Shown: positions 16,512 to 25,250, counted from the stretch's first letter. The stretch: 64,000 bases of DNA from Chloroflexota bacterium (GCA_023381565.1 JAMCRR010000197.1:20811-84810); one strand, 5' to 3'. The notes: generated by a model not told the origin, from the letters alone. Translations and numbers: made by a program.

Positions 16512-17789
16512 TTATCTGCCTGCTGCAGTGATGTAAAAATAATCTTTCGGATAAGCGTACAGATATCGGTTGGGATTATCCCTGCCCATATAATCGAACA
16601 GGGGGAGAGTTGTGGGTTTGCCACCTTCGAACTGAATGGCGTCGAAATGGACCCAGTAGTTGTTAATATCCAGCTGGATTGCGTCGCTGGCGCCAGAGCC
16701 GGCGATTGCATGTGCAAAGGCGGGCAGCGTGAGGCTTGGACCGGCGAAGTAGTATAAAGTACGGCCATCTGCGCTTAAACCCACTCCAGAGCGCCAGATG
16801 GGCGCCGTCTCTTTGATCGTATAGCCCCAGATCTCGGGTGCTGCCTCCATCACCAATGGGTTCACCACCCCATGCTGGACGACCAGGGGGCCGTTTTGGC
16901 GTAGAACGATCTGGTCGGGTGAAGCCGTCAGGCCGGTTCCCCAGGCGCCGAGGCGCACCTGCCCATCCCGGTAGATGGCCAGCGTACCCAGGCCATCTTT
17001 CAGCGGGACGAGGGTCGTCGAATTCACAGCCACACCAAATTTGCCGTGGCGAGTTTTAAAGCCACCATTGAAAATGGCCAGGAGAATGCCGGGCTTGACC
17101 TGATCCTTGGGGATCTCTCCAGTGCGGGTAATTCTGGCGTCGGAAATGGGCTCTTCGGTGCCCAAAACGTAGTTCAGCCGTGTGGTTTGCAGGTCAAAGG
17201 CGATCACTGCCACTACGGCATAATCTCTCAGAGGGTCGGGCTGAAGAAAAGCCCGATACGCTACGGTCCTGCCGGAAGCGTCCTGAATGTACGGAGACCA
17301 TTGGCCTTCTCCCTCCAGGTTGCCCAGGGGAATTAAAGACGCAGGCACCCAGGGAGCCTGGGTAGGAACTGGAGAGGCGGTCGGCTCTGGCGCCGGCGAG
17401 GGGGTTACAGTACCTTCGCCAACAGGAGCTGCGCTCGGCATTGGATCTGTTGACGTGGGTAGGGCGGTAAGCCGGAGGGATGGCGTTGAGGTTTCTGGCC
17501 GGGCGGCGGCCTGGACAGATCCTCCCGACCAGGGAGCGGAGGCTTTTGAGCCCATCAGGCTGTAGCGCAGGCGCAGCAAGGTGTCTTGGATCTGGTAGGT
17601 GGTCGTTTCGAGCAGAGCCACGGGCTGGTCGCCGAATAGGCCTCGCAGCACGTCGGCTGCCTGCGCAGCTGTCCCCGGATATGCGTTGACCAGGGTATAA
17701 CCCCCTATTGCAACGAGGAATGCAGCCAGAATGACGAAAAGCAATACCCTCGTAAGAGTTAATCTCTTTGGAACTCTATTCAATTCCAT
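16512..17789 (-). CDS. membrane-anchored phosphodiester glycosidase-family (NAGPA/DUF2233) protein
   Basis: This is an anchored extracytoplasmic protein with the phosphodiester glycosidase domain known from the lysosomal uncovering enzyme and from bacterial exopolysaccharide proteins. A single N-terminal membrane segment (about residues 13-35) is followed by a stalk and a Ser/Pro/Thr linker (about 85-145). The domain then shows LLAIFNGGFKTRHG, LVVQHGVVNP, RSGVGLSADGRTLYYFAG and AIQLDINNYWVHF. It would cleave or edit sugar-phosphodiester bonds in envelope glycans. It is in a likely two-gene operon with the DUF362 lipoprotein. GGGAG precedes the ATG. Confidence 0.85.
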   Translation of the reverse strand: MELNRVPKRLTLTRVLLFVILAAFLVAIGGYTLVNAYPGTAAQAADVLRGLFGDQPVALLETTTYQIQDTLLRLRYSLMGSKASAPWSGGSVQAAARPETSTPSLRLTALPTSTDPMPSAAPVGEGTVTPSPAPEPTASPVPTQAPWVPASLIPLGNLEGEGQWSPYIQDASGRTVAYRAFLQPDPLRDYAVVAVIAFDLQTTRLNYVLGTEEPISDARITRTGEIPKDQVKPGILLAIFNGGFKTRHGKFGVAVNSTTLVPLKDGLGTLAIYRDGQVRLGAWGTGLTASPDQIVLRQNGPLVVQHGVVNPLVMEAAPEIWGYTIKETAPIWRSGVGLSADGRTLYYFAGPSLTLPAFAHAIAGSGASDAIQLDINNYWVHFDAIQFEGGKPTTLPLFDYMGRDNPNRYLYAYPKDYFYITAAGR

Positions 17790-18100
17790 TAACTCCCACC
17801 CTTATTCACCTGAACTACCTTGATAATCGATCCAGAGATAACGGTCGATTGTGCTCCCAGGTACCTGATCAATTCTTTATCTGCTTGCGACGCATTCCCT
17901 CTTTCCACCCCCCGCCGCACGCATTCTCCTAAAAGAACAATGGAGGTCTAGCCAACTCCACGTGTATTTTATACCGCAAATCTGACCAATCGTAAAGTCC
18001 GAGAACTCAGGGGGGTAGAATTAATGATCTCGAAATGCATTCTCTACCCAATTAGCCGGATGCCATTGATAAACCTAGATCACCTTAGATGCACTCAGGG
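17790..18100. other. 311-base intergenic region between two minus-strand genes
   Basis: No coding sequence seen. It holds a 7-bp inverted repeat GGGTAGA (18013-18019) with TCTACCC (18043-18049), a plausible terminator hairpin for the membrane protein gene transcribed from 18712. A near-repeat of AATCGA (17825 region and inverted about 15 bases on) could be an operator for the glycosidase gene. No clear -35/-10 pair was recognised. Confidence 0.4.
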
Positions 18101-18712
18101 CTAGATTCCTCGGGCTTCTGCAAATGCTTCCCAGGTTTCGCGACCTAACCAAATTAAGAATACCAATGCCGCTATGTTTTCCGCCCAATACCAATGGAAC
18201 AGTGTGTTAAGCAATAGCCCAATTAAAACTGTTCCAGCCATGTAAGCACAAGTGAGAGAGGCTATGGCGTCATCAGCCAGCGCCCCACTCCGTAGTTCAT
18301 TGGCTATTCGTTTTTTCCGAAAAGCCAGGAACGGCATAATGATGACTGCTGCCAGGGAGATGCCAATCCCAAGCGGGGAACTCTCTACCCGGGAATGAGC
18401 TACCAAACCATAGATTGATGATATTGCCACATAGAGACAGAGGAGGAAGAGAACGATAGTTGTTAATACCGAAGCACGTTTTTCAGCTTTTTCTATCCGT
18501 CTTTGGTCAGTATGGTTGGCTTCGACCTGCAAACGCCACAACAAGATCATGCCCGATGACAGCTCAATCACCGAATCGATTCCAAATGCGGCCAGCAACG
18601 CACTATGTGCATTGACTGCTGCTGCTAGAGAAACGGCAGCCTCAATAAGCATATAAAACAGAGTAAACTTTTCGAGCTGGATCCCAGCCCGGACTGTAAC
18701 CAGGTTATCCAT
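18101..18712 (-). CDS. cation diffusion facilitator-like membrane protein
   Basis: This 203-residue polytopic protein has five or six hydrophobic segments and the CDF-like sequence FGIDSVIELSSGMILLWRL, where the Asp would be a metal ligand. A second candidate site is ALADDAIASLTCAYM. It has no cytoplasmic C-terminal dimerisation domain, so it is shorter than classical cation efflux proteins (about 300 residues). A zinc, iron or manganese efflux role is inferred. It appears to be a single gene; the upstream 220 bases to the oxidase gene show no ORF. Confidence 0.7.
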   Translation of the reverse strand: MDNLVTVRAGIQLEKFTLFYMLIEAAVSLAAAVNAHSALLAAFGIDSVIELSSGMILLWRLQVEANHTDQRRIEKAEKRASVLTTIVLFLLCLYVAISSIYGLVAHSRVESSPLGIGISLAAVIIMPFLAFRKKRIANELRSGALADDAIASLTCAYMAGTVLIGLLLNTLFHWYWAENIAALVFLIWLGRETWEAFAEARGI

Positions 18713-18934
18713 AATTGTTCAATGCTTGCGAGTGATTACATTTAGAGAGATGCCTCCGTTTTTTTTACCCGATGGAATCCAGGGTTGTTGAGCTTTTAAC
18801 GGTCTCCATCTCGCTGGACGAATCCCGGTCTGCAATATTGATACTGGCTAGACCACTCAGGTCATGAATCACGAGATAGCTATCCCTCTGTACTCAATCC
18901 ACGATCCGCAACGCTTATTAAAACGCTGACGGTC

Positions 18935-20407
18935 TCAGGCTAATTCCAGGCTTAAAGATTTCAATGCTTGCTCAGCCGCTTGCTGCCCCTGGTGGATGCA
19001 GTCCGGAATGCCCACGCCATCGTAGGCGCTGCCGCACAGGAACACACCGGGATGGTTCGCAACTCGATTGCGGATCTGCTCGACGCGCTCGAGGTGACCC
19101 ACATCGTACAGAGGATTGGCTTTGTTCCAGCGGTACACCCGGGCAAACAAGGGTTGGGCGTTGATGCCCATCATCTCAGCCAGCTCCCGGCGGGCAACGT
19201 TCACCAGCTCGGGATTTTCCAGCGAAACCAGTTCTTCACGGCCAGGCCCACCGACGAAACAGCGCAGAAGGAGGCCGTCTTGGGGAGCGCGGGAGTCGAA
19301 TTTGATCGAGGACCAGGTGCAGGCCGAAACCTGGCGCTGCTCGCTGCGCGGCGTCACGTAGCCGAAGCCATTCAGGGGGTGTTTCACAGAGTTGCGGGTA
19401 TATGCCAGGGAAATCGTAGCGGTGGAGACGTAGCGAATGGCAGAAAGCATGGAGGAGAGTTCCGCGTCCAGATGGGAAACGAGATCGGCTGATATGTACG
19501 CCGGAACCGCCAGGATGACTGCATCGGCTTCCCAGGTTTCTCCAGTTGTGCTGCCCACACGGAAACCGTTCTGCGTACGCTCGAGCGAGCTCACTTTAAC
19601 CCCGGTGTAAAGGTCGCCTTCCGTTAACGCTTCCTGAAGCACAGCCACCAACTCGCCCAGGCCACTGCGCAGGGAGATGAACATCGAGGCAGGGGTGCCA
19701 TTTGAGCTGCTGGGTGCTGTATTCCCGCTGTGGTTGTGGTTCGACCGTTTTTGTGCCAGCATACCGCGGATCAAGCTGCCATGCTGCTCCTCCAGCGCCC
19801 GAAAACGTGGGAAGGTAGCCAGCAGGCTCTGGCTTTCCGGATCCGAGACGTGGATTCCCGAGAGCAACGGTTCGGCGATCTTATCCAGCGCTTCGCCTCC
19901 CAGGCGTCGTCGAACGAAAGCCCCCACGCTCTCATCATCCTTCTCTTCCCGGCGAGGGATGAAAAAATCGAGGCCCATACGCAGCTTGCCCGGCCAGGAG
20001 ATGAGGGAGGAAGTGATGAACGGCGTAATGCGGGTGGGCACGATCAGCATGACACCGTCCGGCAGGGGGGTAAGGCGCTGCTTCTGCACTACGAAAGTCT
20101 TGCGGCGCTCGTCATTGGTGCCGATCAGCTCCCCACCTAACCCCAGGCTCTGGCACAGCTCTGTCGCCCAAGGTTTCTGGCGAATATAGCAGTCTGGCCC
20201 GCCTTCAATGGTGAACCCGCCCACGTGTTCGGTGAGGATCTTGCCGCCGAAGCGATCGCTGCTTTCCAGCAGGGTAAAACGAGTGGGGATGTTCGCCTTG
20301 CGAGACTGCTCCTGGAGAGCATAGGCTGCAGCCAGCCCGGTAATGCCTCCGCCAACGATGACAACGCGGCGAGGCGAGTGGTCGGTGACTATTGGTGCGG
20401 CATTCAT
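18935..20407 (-). CDS. hemG: protoporphyrinogen/coproporphyrinogen oxidase
   Basis: This FAD-dependent oxidase performs the six-electron oxidation of protoporphyrinogen IX or coproporphyrinogen III. The N-terminal dinucleotide site is VVIVGGGITGLAAAYAL (GxGxxG-type Gly19 to Gly24), followed by SSDRFGGKILTE, EGGPDCYIRQKPWA and ISLRSGLGELV. The C-terminal FAD motif is FLCGSAYDGVGIPDCIHQG. The length of 490 residues is normal for the HemY/CgoX form. Its start overlaps the upstream radical SAM stop by four bases, which indicates translational coupling. Protoporphyrin and coproporphyrin specificity cannot be separated by eye. Confidence 0.92.
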   Translation of the reverse strand: MNAAPIVTDHSPRRVVIVGGGITGLAAAYALQEQSRKANIPTRFTLLESSDRFGGKILTEHVGGFTIEGGPDCYIRQKPWATELCQSLGLGGELIGTNDERRKTFVVQKQRLTPLPDGVMLIVPTRITPFITSSLISWPGKLRMGLDFFIPRREEKDDESVGAFVRRRLGGEALDKIAEPLLSGIHVSDPESQSLLATFPRFRALEEQHGSLIRGMLAQKRSNHNHSGNTAPSSSNGTPASMFISLRSGLGELVAVLQEALTEGDLYTGVKVSSLERTQNGFRVGSTTGETWEADAVILAVPAYISADLVSHLDAELSSMLSAIRYVSTATISLAYTRNSVKHPLNGFGYVTPRSEQRQVSACTWSSIKFDSRAPQDGLLLRCFVGGPGREELVSLENPELVNVARRELAEMMGINAQPLFARVYRWNKANPLYDVGHLERVEQIRNRVANHPGVFLCGSAYDGVGIPDCIHQGQQAAEQALKSLSLELA

Positions 20408-21612
20408 ATCGAAGCAGAGCCCATCCCGGCCAGTTTTTCGACGTCATCCATATAGGGGAATGAGCCTGGCTCGTAAGCGCAGAAAGGCTCTTCAGCAAGC
20501 ACGTCCCCGCTGACGGCATAGGCGCGTGAGCGCGAACCGCCGCATACCCAACGGAACTCGCACAGCCCGCAGCGGCCCTTGAGTTGGTCTTTATCCCGCA
20601 GGGACTGCAGCAAAGGGCTGTTCTGATAGATGTCTTTCAACTCGGTTTCGCGCACGTTGCCGGCTTTGAGGGGCAGGTAGCCGCTGGGGAACACATCGCC
20701 CCGTAAAGAGATGAAGATAAAGCCCTGACCTGAGTTGATGTGCATCGGCGTGCGCCGGACGTGATCTGAGGCAGCCACCAGCGGCAGGCCCCGGGTCTGG
20801 TCCTGTAGTGCGGATTTCAGGCGTGTATAAGTGCCGTTCAACGATAGGACCTGCTCCGGTGGGATTCCCCTGGCCTCCAGGGCAGCCCTTTGCAGGACCA
20901 CGCGCTTATAGTGATGGCCTTCGGTCGTCTTCAAACCGATGTACTTCGAAGCGTCATAGAGGAAATTCATGACGGCTTCGTAATCCTCTGGCGAGATCTC
21001 ATCTTCAGAGACCCCCCGGCCGGTCGGCACCAGGAAGAAGAGGCTCCAGGTCATTGCGCCCATCGTACGTACCAGGGTAAATATATTGGGCAGGTCGAAG
21101 AGGTTGTAGCGGGTGACGGTAGTGTTGATTTGCAGTTTCAACCCGACGGATTGGGCCGCACGCCAGCCGTTGAGCGTCCAATCGTACGAGCCTGGAACCC
21201 GGCGGAAATCATCGTGGATGGCAGCCGTAGAGCCGTCCAGGCTGAGCGAAATCACCTTGGCGCCGCTGTCCTTAAGTCGCTGCAGATTGGTTTGATTGAG
21301 CAGAGGGGTACCCGAAGGGGAGACCGCCGCAGGCATGCTGCGTTGCGAAGCATAACTAACCAGGTCGAAGATATCGGCCCGCTTGAAAGGGTCGCCGCCG
21401 GTGAGAATGAAGAGGGGGTGTGGAGAGCCGAAGCGCTCCACCTGGTCGATGAGCTGGCAGCCCTCTTGAAAAGAGAGCGCCTGGGGATCGTGGAAAGGGC
21501 TGGCTTCTGCCCGGCAGTGCCGGCAGGCCAGGTCGCAGGCCTGGGTGGTTTCCCAGATGATCAGAAATGGGCGTTCGTTAAGATCGTAGGCGGGTTTGCG
21601 AATGAGCTGCAT
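20404..21612 (-). CDS. radical SAM/SPASM domain protein (TIGR04053-like)
   Basis: This radical SAM enzyme has the cluster motif C26-x3-C30-x2-C33 in TTQACDLACRHCRAE, then LILTGGDPFKR-type strands and a C-terminal SPASM domain with Cys residues in GRCGLCEFRWVCGG and EEPFCAYEP. It resembles the TIGR04053 group and, more distantly, AhbD and heme d1-type enzymes that edit tetrapyrroles. Coupling to a porphyrinogen oxidase supports a tetrapyrrole substrate, which is inference. The start at 21612 has AAGGA eight bases upstream; the ATG at 21621 lies too close to it. The alternative is a peptide-modifying SPASM enzyme, but no precursor peptide is seen next to it. Confidence 0.85.
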   Translation of the reverse strand: MQLIRKPAYDLNERPFLIIWETTQACDLACRHCRAEASPFHDPQALSFQEGCQLIDQVERFGSPHPLFILTGGDPFKRADIFDLVSYASQRSMPAAVSPSGTPLLNQTNLQRLKDSGAKVISLSLDGSTAAIHDDFRRVPGSYDWTLNGWRAAQSVGLKLQINTTVTRYNLFDLPNIFTLVRTMGAMTWSLFFLVPTGRGVSEDEISPEDYEAVMNFLYDASKYIGLKTTEGHHYKRVVLQRAALEARGIPPEQVLSLNGTYTRLKSALQDQTRGLPLVAASDHVRRTPMHINSGQGFIFISLRGDVFPSGYLPLKAGNVRETELKDIYQNSPLLQSLRDKDQLKGRCGLCEFRWVCGGSRSRAYAVSGDVLAEEPFCAYEPGSFPYMDDVEKLAGMGSASI

Positions 21613-21644
21613 AGGGGGCATCCTTACGAATAATGGATAAGCAT

Positions 21645-22301
21645 CTAGTCTAATTTGTCGTGGCAGAAACTATCCACCATGGCCACCATCAGGGCGTCCA
21701 TAAAATCGTTGGTGCGCTGGTAGAGCCGTTTTCCGGCGTCGTCTAGATGGCCGTTCAGCGAGCTGGTTTCGAAGATCATATCCATAATCGAGTGCTGGAA
21801 GAAAAGAAAAGCCTGCACGGCATCCGAAACGTTCATCCTGGCCTGGGCGCAAATTGTGCCGTAGTCCTGGGCCAGGTGCTCGGCTTCGCGCAAGAAGACC
21901 TCGCCGGAATCGAGGCGGCTATTGTACTGCATCAAGAGTCCCAGCAGCATCTGGCCGGAGTACTTGAATTTCATGCGCTGGATTTCATCGAGATGGTTGA
22001 TCCAGCCTTCACGCGGCATGCCGTGCTCGACGATGTGGCGCCGCACCAGGTCGTTCGAGTGCTCGACGGGCAAGGCGAGAGACTTTACTTGAGGAGAAGG
22101 GAGACGCGATTGGCTGACGAAGCGCTCCAGATCGGCGAGGGCGAAGCGGCGCCGGCCGCCGGGGGTGCGCATGCAGGAAACCTTACCGGCATCTGCCCAG
22201 CGGCGCAGGGTGGTGAAATGCACGCCCAGATAGCGAGCGGCGGCGGCAAGATCGAGCCAGGTTGTGGAAGGGGTTTCGAAGGTGGTGGTTTTAGTCTCCA
22301 T
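21645..22301 (-). CDS. MerR/excisionase-type HTH regulator with helical sensor domain
   Basis: This 218-residue protein has an N-terminal helix-turn-helix of the MerR/HTH_17 type (WLDLAAAARYLGVHFTTLRR, then WADAGKVSCMRTPGGRRRF; about residues 14-60). The C-terminal helical domain (about 95-215) resembles RsbRD_N-type or globin-like sensors. It lacks the cobalamin-binding motif of CarH. It is the first gene of the operon with the radical SAM and porphyrinogen oxidase genes, 32 bases before the former. Likely operators, the repeated TGATTCTTAG-type boxes, lie just upstream. A heme or porphyrin ligand is conceivable but unproven. Confidence 0.8.
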   Translation of the reverse strand: METKTTTFETPSTTWLDLAAAARYLGVHFTTLRRWADAGKVSCMRTPGGRRRFALADLERFVSQSRLPSPQVKSLALPVEHSNDLVRRHIVEHGMPREGWINHLDEIQRMKFKYSGQMLLGLLMQYNSRLDSGEVFLREAEHLAQDYGTICAQARMNVSDAVQAFLFFQHSIMDMIFETSSLNGHLDDAGKRLYQRTNDFMDALMVAMVDSFCHDKLD

Positions 22302-22311
22302 AGTCCATACC

Positions 22312-22341
22312 TGATTCTTAGTGAATCTATGTAATTCTTAG
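22312..22341 (-). promoter_or_regulatory. candidate operator: two direct repeats 20 bp apart
   Basis: TGATTCTTAG (22312-22321) and TAATTCTTAG (22332-22341) are direct repeats whose starts are 20 bp apart, about two helical turns. A third, TGATTCTCAG, is at 22425-22434. They lie 11-130 bases upstream of the HTH regulator's start and are good candidates for autoregulation. Confidence 0.5.
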
Positions 22342-22478
22342 CTTGGATATTAATCAAAGAGAGTTTAGCAAGGATGGGCAGCCTTGTCAAGGAATCCCCC
22401 GATGGTGAATGAAATACTCTAATCTGATTCTCAGAATTCTATTTGCGGTGCAACCTACACCGGCCACTCCGGCGACCC

Positions 22479-22952
22479 TCACTCCGGGCATTGGAACTCG
22501 ATGAACTGCAGGATGTCGAACAGGTCCTCTGGCCGGGGAATCAGTTTTCCTGGTAAGAGGCGGTCGGCGGAGTAGATCTCGCCGTAGCGGTCGATGGTGT
22601 AGATCGCGGGGTAGAAACCCTGCGGGGTGGGCACGGCAAATAAACGGTCAGCTTTTCCTTCCGGATCGGAGAGGAAAGTGAAAGGCAGAGAAGCCCATGC
22701 GGCGGGTTGATCTTGGTTCAGTGGCAGCACCACGAGCAGGCGCGTATTTTGCTCGCTCAGCTCACGCGCACCCTCTGCCAGACCAGCCAGCAGATCCTCT
22801 ATGCGTGGGTCAGGGGGCTGACCCACAAAGACCAGGATCAGGTTGCTGCGGTTGCGAAAATCGGAAAGGCGCAGGGTTTCGCCGCGTAAACTGGGGAGGG
22901 AGAAATCCGGCGCCATCTCGCCGGGTTCAGGAAGTTGTTTTGTTCCGGGCAT
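22479..22952 (-). CDS. redoxin-fold (AhpC/TSA-like) protein without the peroxidatic cysteine
   Basis: This 157-residue thioredoxin-fold protein begins like a peroxiredoxin (PGEMAPDFSLPSLRGETLRLSDFR and LILVFVG), but where the catalytic TxxC should be there is QPPDPRIEDL, with no Cys. The only Cys is four residues from the C-terminus (QCPE). It should therefore not work as a classical peroxidase. It may be a binding or regulatory protein. It lies upstream of the heme-related operon, separated by the regulator's promoter region, and could be co-regulated with it. Confidence 0.7.
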   Translation of the reverse strand: MPGTKQLPEPGEMAPDFSLPSLRGETLRLSDFRNRSNLILVFVGQPPDPRIEDLLAGLAEGARELSEQNTRLLVVLPLNQDQPAAWASLPFTFLSDPEGKADRLFAVPTPQGFYPAIYTIDRYGEIYSADRLLPGKLIPRPEDLFDILQFIEFQCPE

Positions 22953-23081
22953 ACGAATGCTCTTGTAATATCACCATTGAAGAACTGATGGGATGCGCAC
23001 AGCCGCGGATTTACGTGGATAACTTTAAAACTGAGAGAATCTGCATTTTCCAGCGTTCATCCGCGTCCTAGTCTATATATA

Positions 23082-25016
23082 TTAGTCCTCATAATCGACC
23101 ATCAACTTTTCCATACGGCCTAGGCTGTCGGATAGGCCTCCCGGGCGGTTGCGCCTCAGCCAGATGCGCCGGTAGGCCGGTAAAATCCTTACCAGGTCAG
23201 TTTTTAGCTTTCCGCGCAGCCGGGCCGCTTTTTGCGGGTCCTGCTCGAAAGCCAGCCGGCCGCGGTCGCAGGCGTGGCGCAGCAGGCGAACGACCAGCCG
23301 GTATTCATCGCGTACCAAAGATGCATCCCGGCCTTCCATCCTGGCTTTTCCCAGCAACCTGGCCGCCTGATCCACTGCCTGGAGCACCCCCCGGAAAGAA
23401 TGCATATAAGCCTCTCCTTGCGAACGGATCGCTTCCAGCGGCAGTTGCAGGATCCAGAACAAGGCTGAGGAGTTCTCGGGTTCGATCCCCACGGCACGAT
23501 ACACATTCCCCAGGTCAAATGCGAGGCGTCCCATCGATCCGCTCGGGTCATGGAAGGCGTGCAGGCTGATGGCTGCGGCGATATCCAGGTCGCGGTTGGC
23601 CTGGAGGGACCAGCTGTAGGCGCTCCCTGCGGCGAAACCGAGATAGCTTACCGGCAGGGGTTGCCAGTGGCCGCGGTCGCCCCAATCGGTGATCAAATAT
23701 CCAACAGCATGGTGCTTCAGGCCGTTCTCCGCCGCGTTGAGCAGGTTAGCCAGGGCGTTATCGGTGCGTCCGGCCAGGCTGTTCCAGCTCGAAGTACCCG
23801 GACACACATAGAATGTCACCCCGGCGGATTGGTAGACAGCCCCGCGCTGATCGAACGGATGGTTGGCTTCGTATCCCCACTCCAGGGCGATCGCATCGCC
23901 GGGAACTTCCGGGATGATTTCGGGGTGGTTAACGAGCATATCTCCCCAAAACTGCATCGTCCGGCCGCGGGCGTGCAGGGAGCGGTCGATGGCGAGCAAG
24001 AAATCCAGGTAGAGGCGTTCGGCGCCCACCTGCCGGGCAGCCTCCTGGCTGCGACCGTGTCCGACGTCGAAAGTCTCATCGCAGCCCACATTCACCATCC
24101 GGCTGGAGAAATTGGGCAGCAGCTCGTCGAACCAGCTCTCCACGAGCTGCAGGCTGCCGGGGTCGATCGGGCACAGGCTGTACGGCCCGCGTTCCATGCC
24201 CCAGGGCGTGGAGAACTCACCGTGCGTCTCGGCAAGGTGCGCATAGGCGGGAAGGCGTAGCCAGTTCGTCAGGTGCCCGAATGAGTTCTGGTTGGGGACA
24301 AGCTCGACGAAACGCTCCCGGCAGAACTGGTCCAGCAGCAAGATATCCTGGCTGGTGATGGGGGAGGCGTCCTTCCAGGCGGTGGGGTGGTTTTGATAGG
24401 CGAAGGTATTCTCAGTATAGAGCTGAAGCTGGTTGATTTTCCAACCGGCCAGCAAGTCGATGAGCTCCATCAGGGTTTCGAGGGTGGGAACTTTATCCCG
24501 ACTGACGTCTAGCATCACACCGCGGGCGGGAAAATCCGGCCAATCGGAAATCTCCATGCAGGGGATGGCATCTTCGACCTGCCCCGCGATCTGAAGCAGA
24601 GTGGATACGCCGTAAAAGACTCCATTGGGAGTGGACCCCTCGATGGTGATGCCGGTCACGCTGATCGATAGCGTGTATCCCTGTGGGTGGTCGATTTTTT
24701 CTGGGGAGATTCTCAGGGTTATGCCGCTGATATCGAGCGGGGCAGCTCCCCCGGCGATTAGTTCGATATTAATCCCTGAGTGTTCGCGCAAGCCTTTTTG
24801 TAAGCGCAGGGCCGAGAACAGTAGCTCCTGGGGGTTGGGCGCTTCAATCGTTAAGAAATGTATTCCACCGAGAGCAACTGCTCCGGGGCCGTACACCCGT
24901 TGCCGGGGAATGGGGAGGAGATTAATGGAGGAAATGATTTTTGCCTCCTGCAAAACGGGCGTTTGGATACGCGTAAATGGATAAAGAATCTGATCGCCCT
25001 GTTTTCGGAAATTCAT
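23082..25016 (-). CDS. beta-N-acetylhexosaminidase, glycoside hydrolase family 20
   Basis: This GH20 enzyme would release terminal GlcNAc or GalNAc by substrate-assisted catalysis. The catalytic Asp-Glu pair is D313-E314 in VNVGCDETFDVG. Other GH20 signs are FPARGVMLDVSRDKVPTL, WKINQLQLYTENTFAY and ALEWGYEANHPF. The N-terminal GH20b-like domain contains LLPIPRQRVYGPG. There is no signal peptide, so it probably acts in the cytoplasm on imported or recycled amino sugars. The ATG at 25016 has no ribosome-binding site and overlaps a TATAAT. A perfect AGGAGG lies eight bases before an in-frame ATT at 24935, so the true start may be that rare codon, giving a protein of about 617 residues. Confidence 0.88.
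   Translation of the reverse strand: MNFRKQGDQILYPFTRIQTPVLQEAKIISSINLLPIPRQRVYGPGAVALGGIHFLTIEAPNPQELLFSALRLQKGLREHSGINIELIAGGAAPLDISGITLRISPEKIDHPQGYTLSISVTGITIEGSTPNGVFYGVSTLLQIAGQVEDAIPCMEISDWPDFPARGVMLDVSRDKVPTLETLMELIDLLAGWKINQLQLYTENTFAYQNHPTAWKDASPITSQDILLLDQFCRERFVELVPNQNSFGHLTNWLRLPAYAHLAETHGEFSTPWGMERGPYSLCPIDPGSLQLVESWFDELLPNFSSRMVNVGCDETFDVGHGRSQEAARQVGAERLYLDFLLAIDRSLHARGRTMQFWGDMLVNHPEIIPEVPGDAIALEWGYEANHPFDQRGAVYQSAGVTFYVCPGTSSWNSLAGRTDNALANLLNAAENGLKHHAVGYLITDWGDRGHWQPLPVSYLGFAAGSAYSWSLQANRDLDIAAAISLHAFHDPSGSMGRLAFDLGNVYRAVGIEPENSSALFWILQLPLEAIRSQGEAYMHSFRGVLQAVDQAARLLGKARMEGRDASLVRDEYRLVVRLLRHACDRGRLAFEQDPQKAARLRGKLKTDLVRILPAYRRIWLRRNRPGGLSDSLGRMEKLMVDYED
24944..24949 (-). 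promoter_or_regulatory. AGGAGG Shine-Dalgarno inside the GH20 frame
   Basis: A consensus AGGAGG (minus strand) stands eight bases before ATT at 24935-24933, in the frame of the hexosaminidase. A TATAAT on the same strand at 25020-25015 overlaps the only ATG candidate. Together they suggest transcription starting after the ATG and translation from a non-standard start. Confidence 0.4.
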
Positions 25017-25134
25017 TATACAAATGATCCGCAGATCGGGCTAGAGCCCTGTTTGATCAGATCGGATAGAGCCGGTGGAGATCTTTTTCCTGAATCACCC
25101 GGGCTATTTTCATCCAATGGCAGACATGAGGTAC

Positions 25135-25162
25135 TAGACAATTCCGGAATAACCCTTATAAT
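25135..25162 (+). promoter_or_regulatory. sigma-70-type promoter for the pseudo-PP2C/FecR gene
   Basis: TAGACA (25135-25140), a 16-base spacer and TATAAT (25157-25162). This is one mismatch from consensus at -35 and perfect at -10. Transcription would begin near 25169, upstream of both candidate start codons (25188 and 25251). Confidence 0.6.
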
Positions 25163-25250
25163 AATGGTAATAATACTCCAATAATCTATGGGGTGTGAAA
25201 ATACCGGCTCTCAGGCGGGACGAAGAAGCGGGTATTTGGAGCAGGTTGGA

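Noticed and set aside
20890-21633. 247-codon plus-strand frame opposite the radical SAM gene
   Set aside because: The opposing gene has intact CxxxCxxC and SPASM motifs; the plus frame shows no domain.
18935-22952. RiPP cluster around the radical SAM/SPASM gene
   Set aside because: No short precursor ORF was found beside it, while the translational coupling is to a porphyrinogen oxidase.
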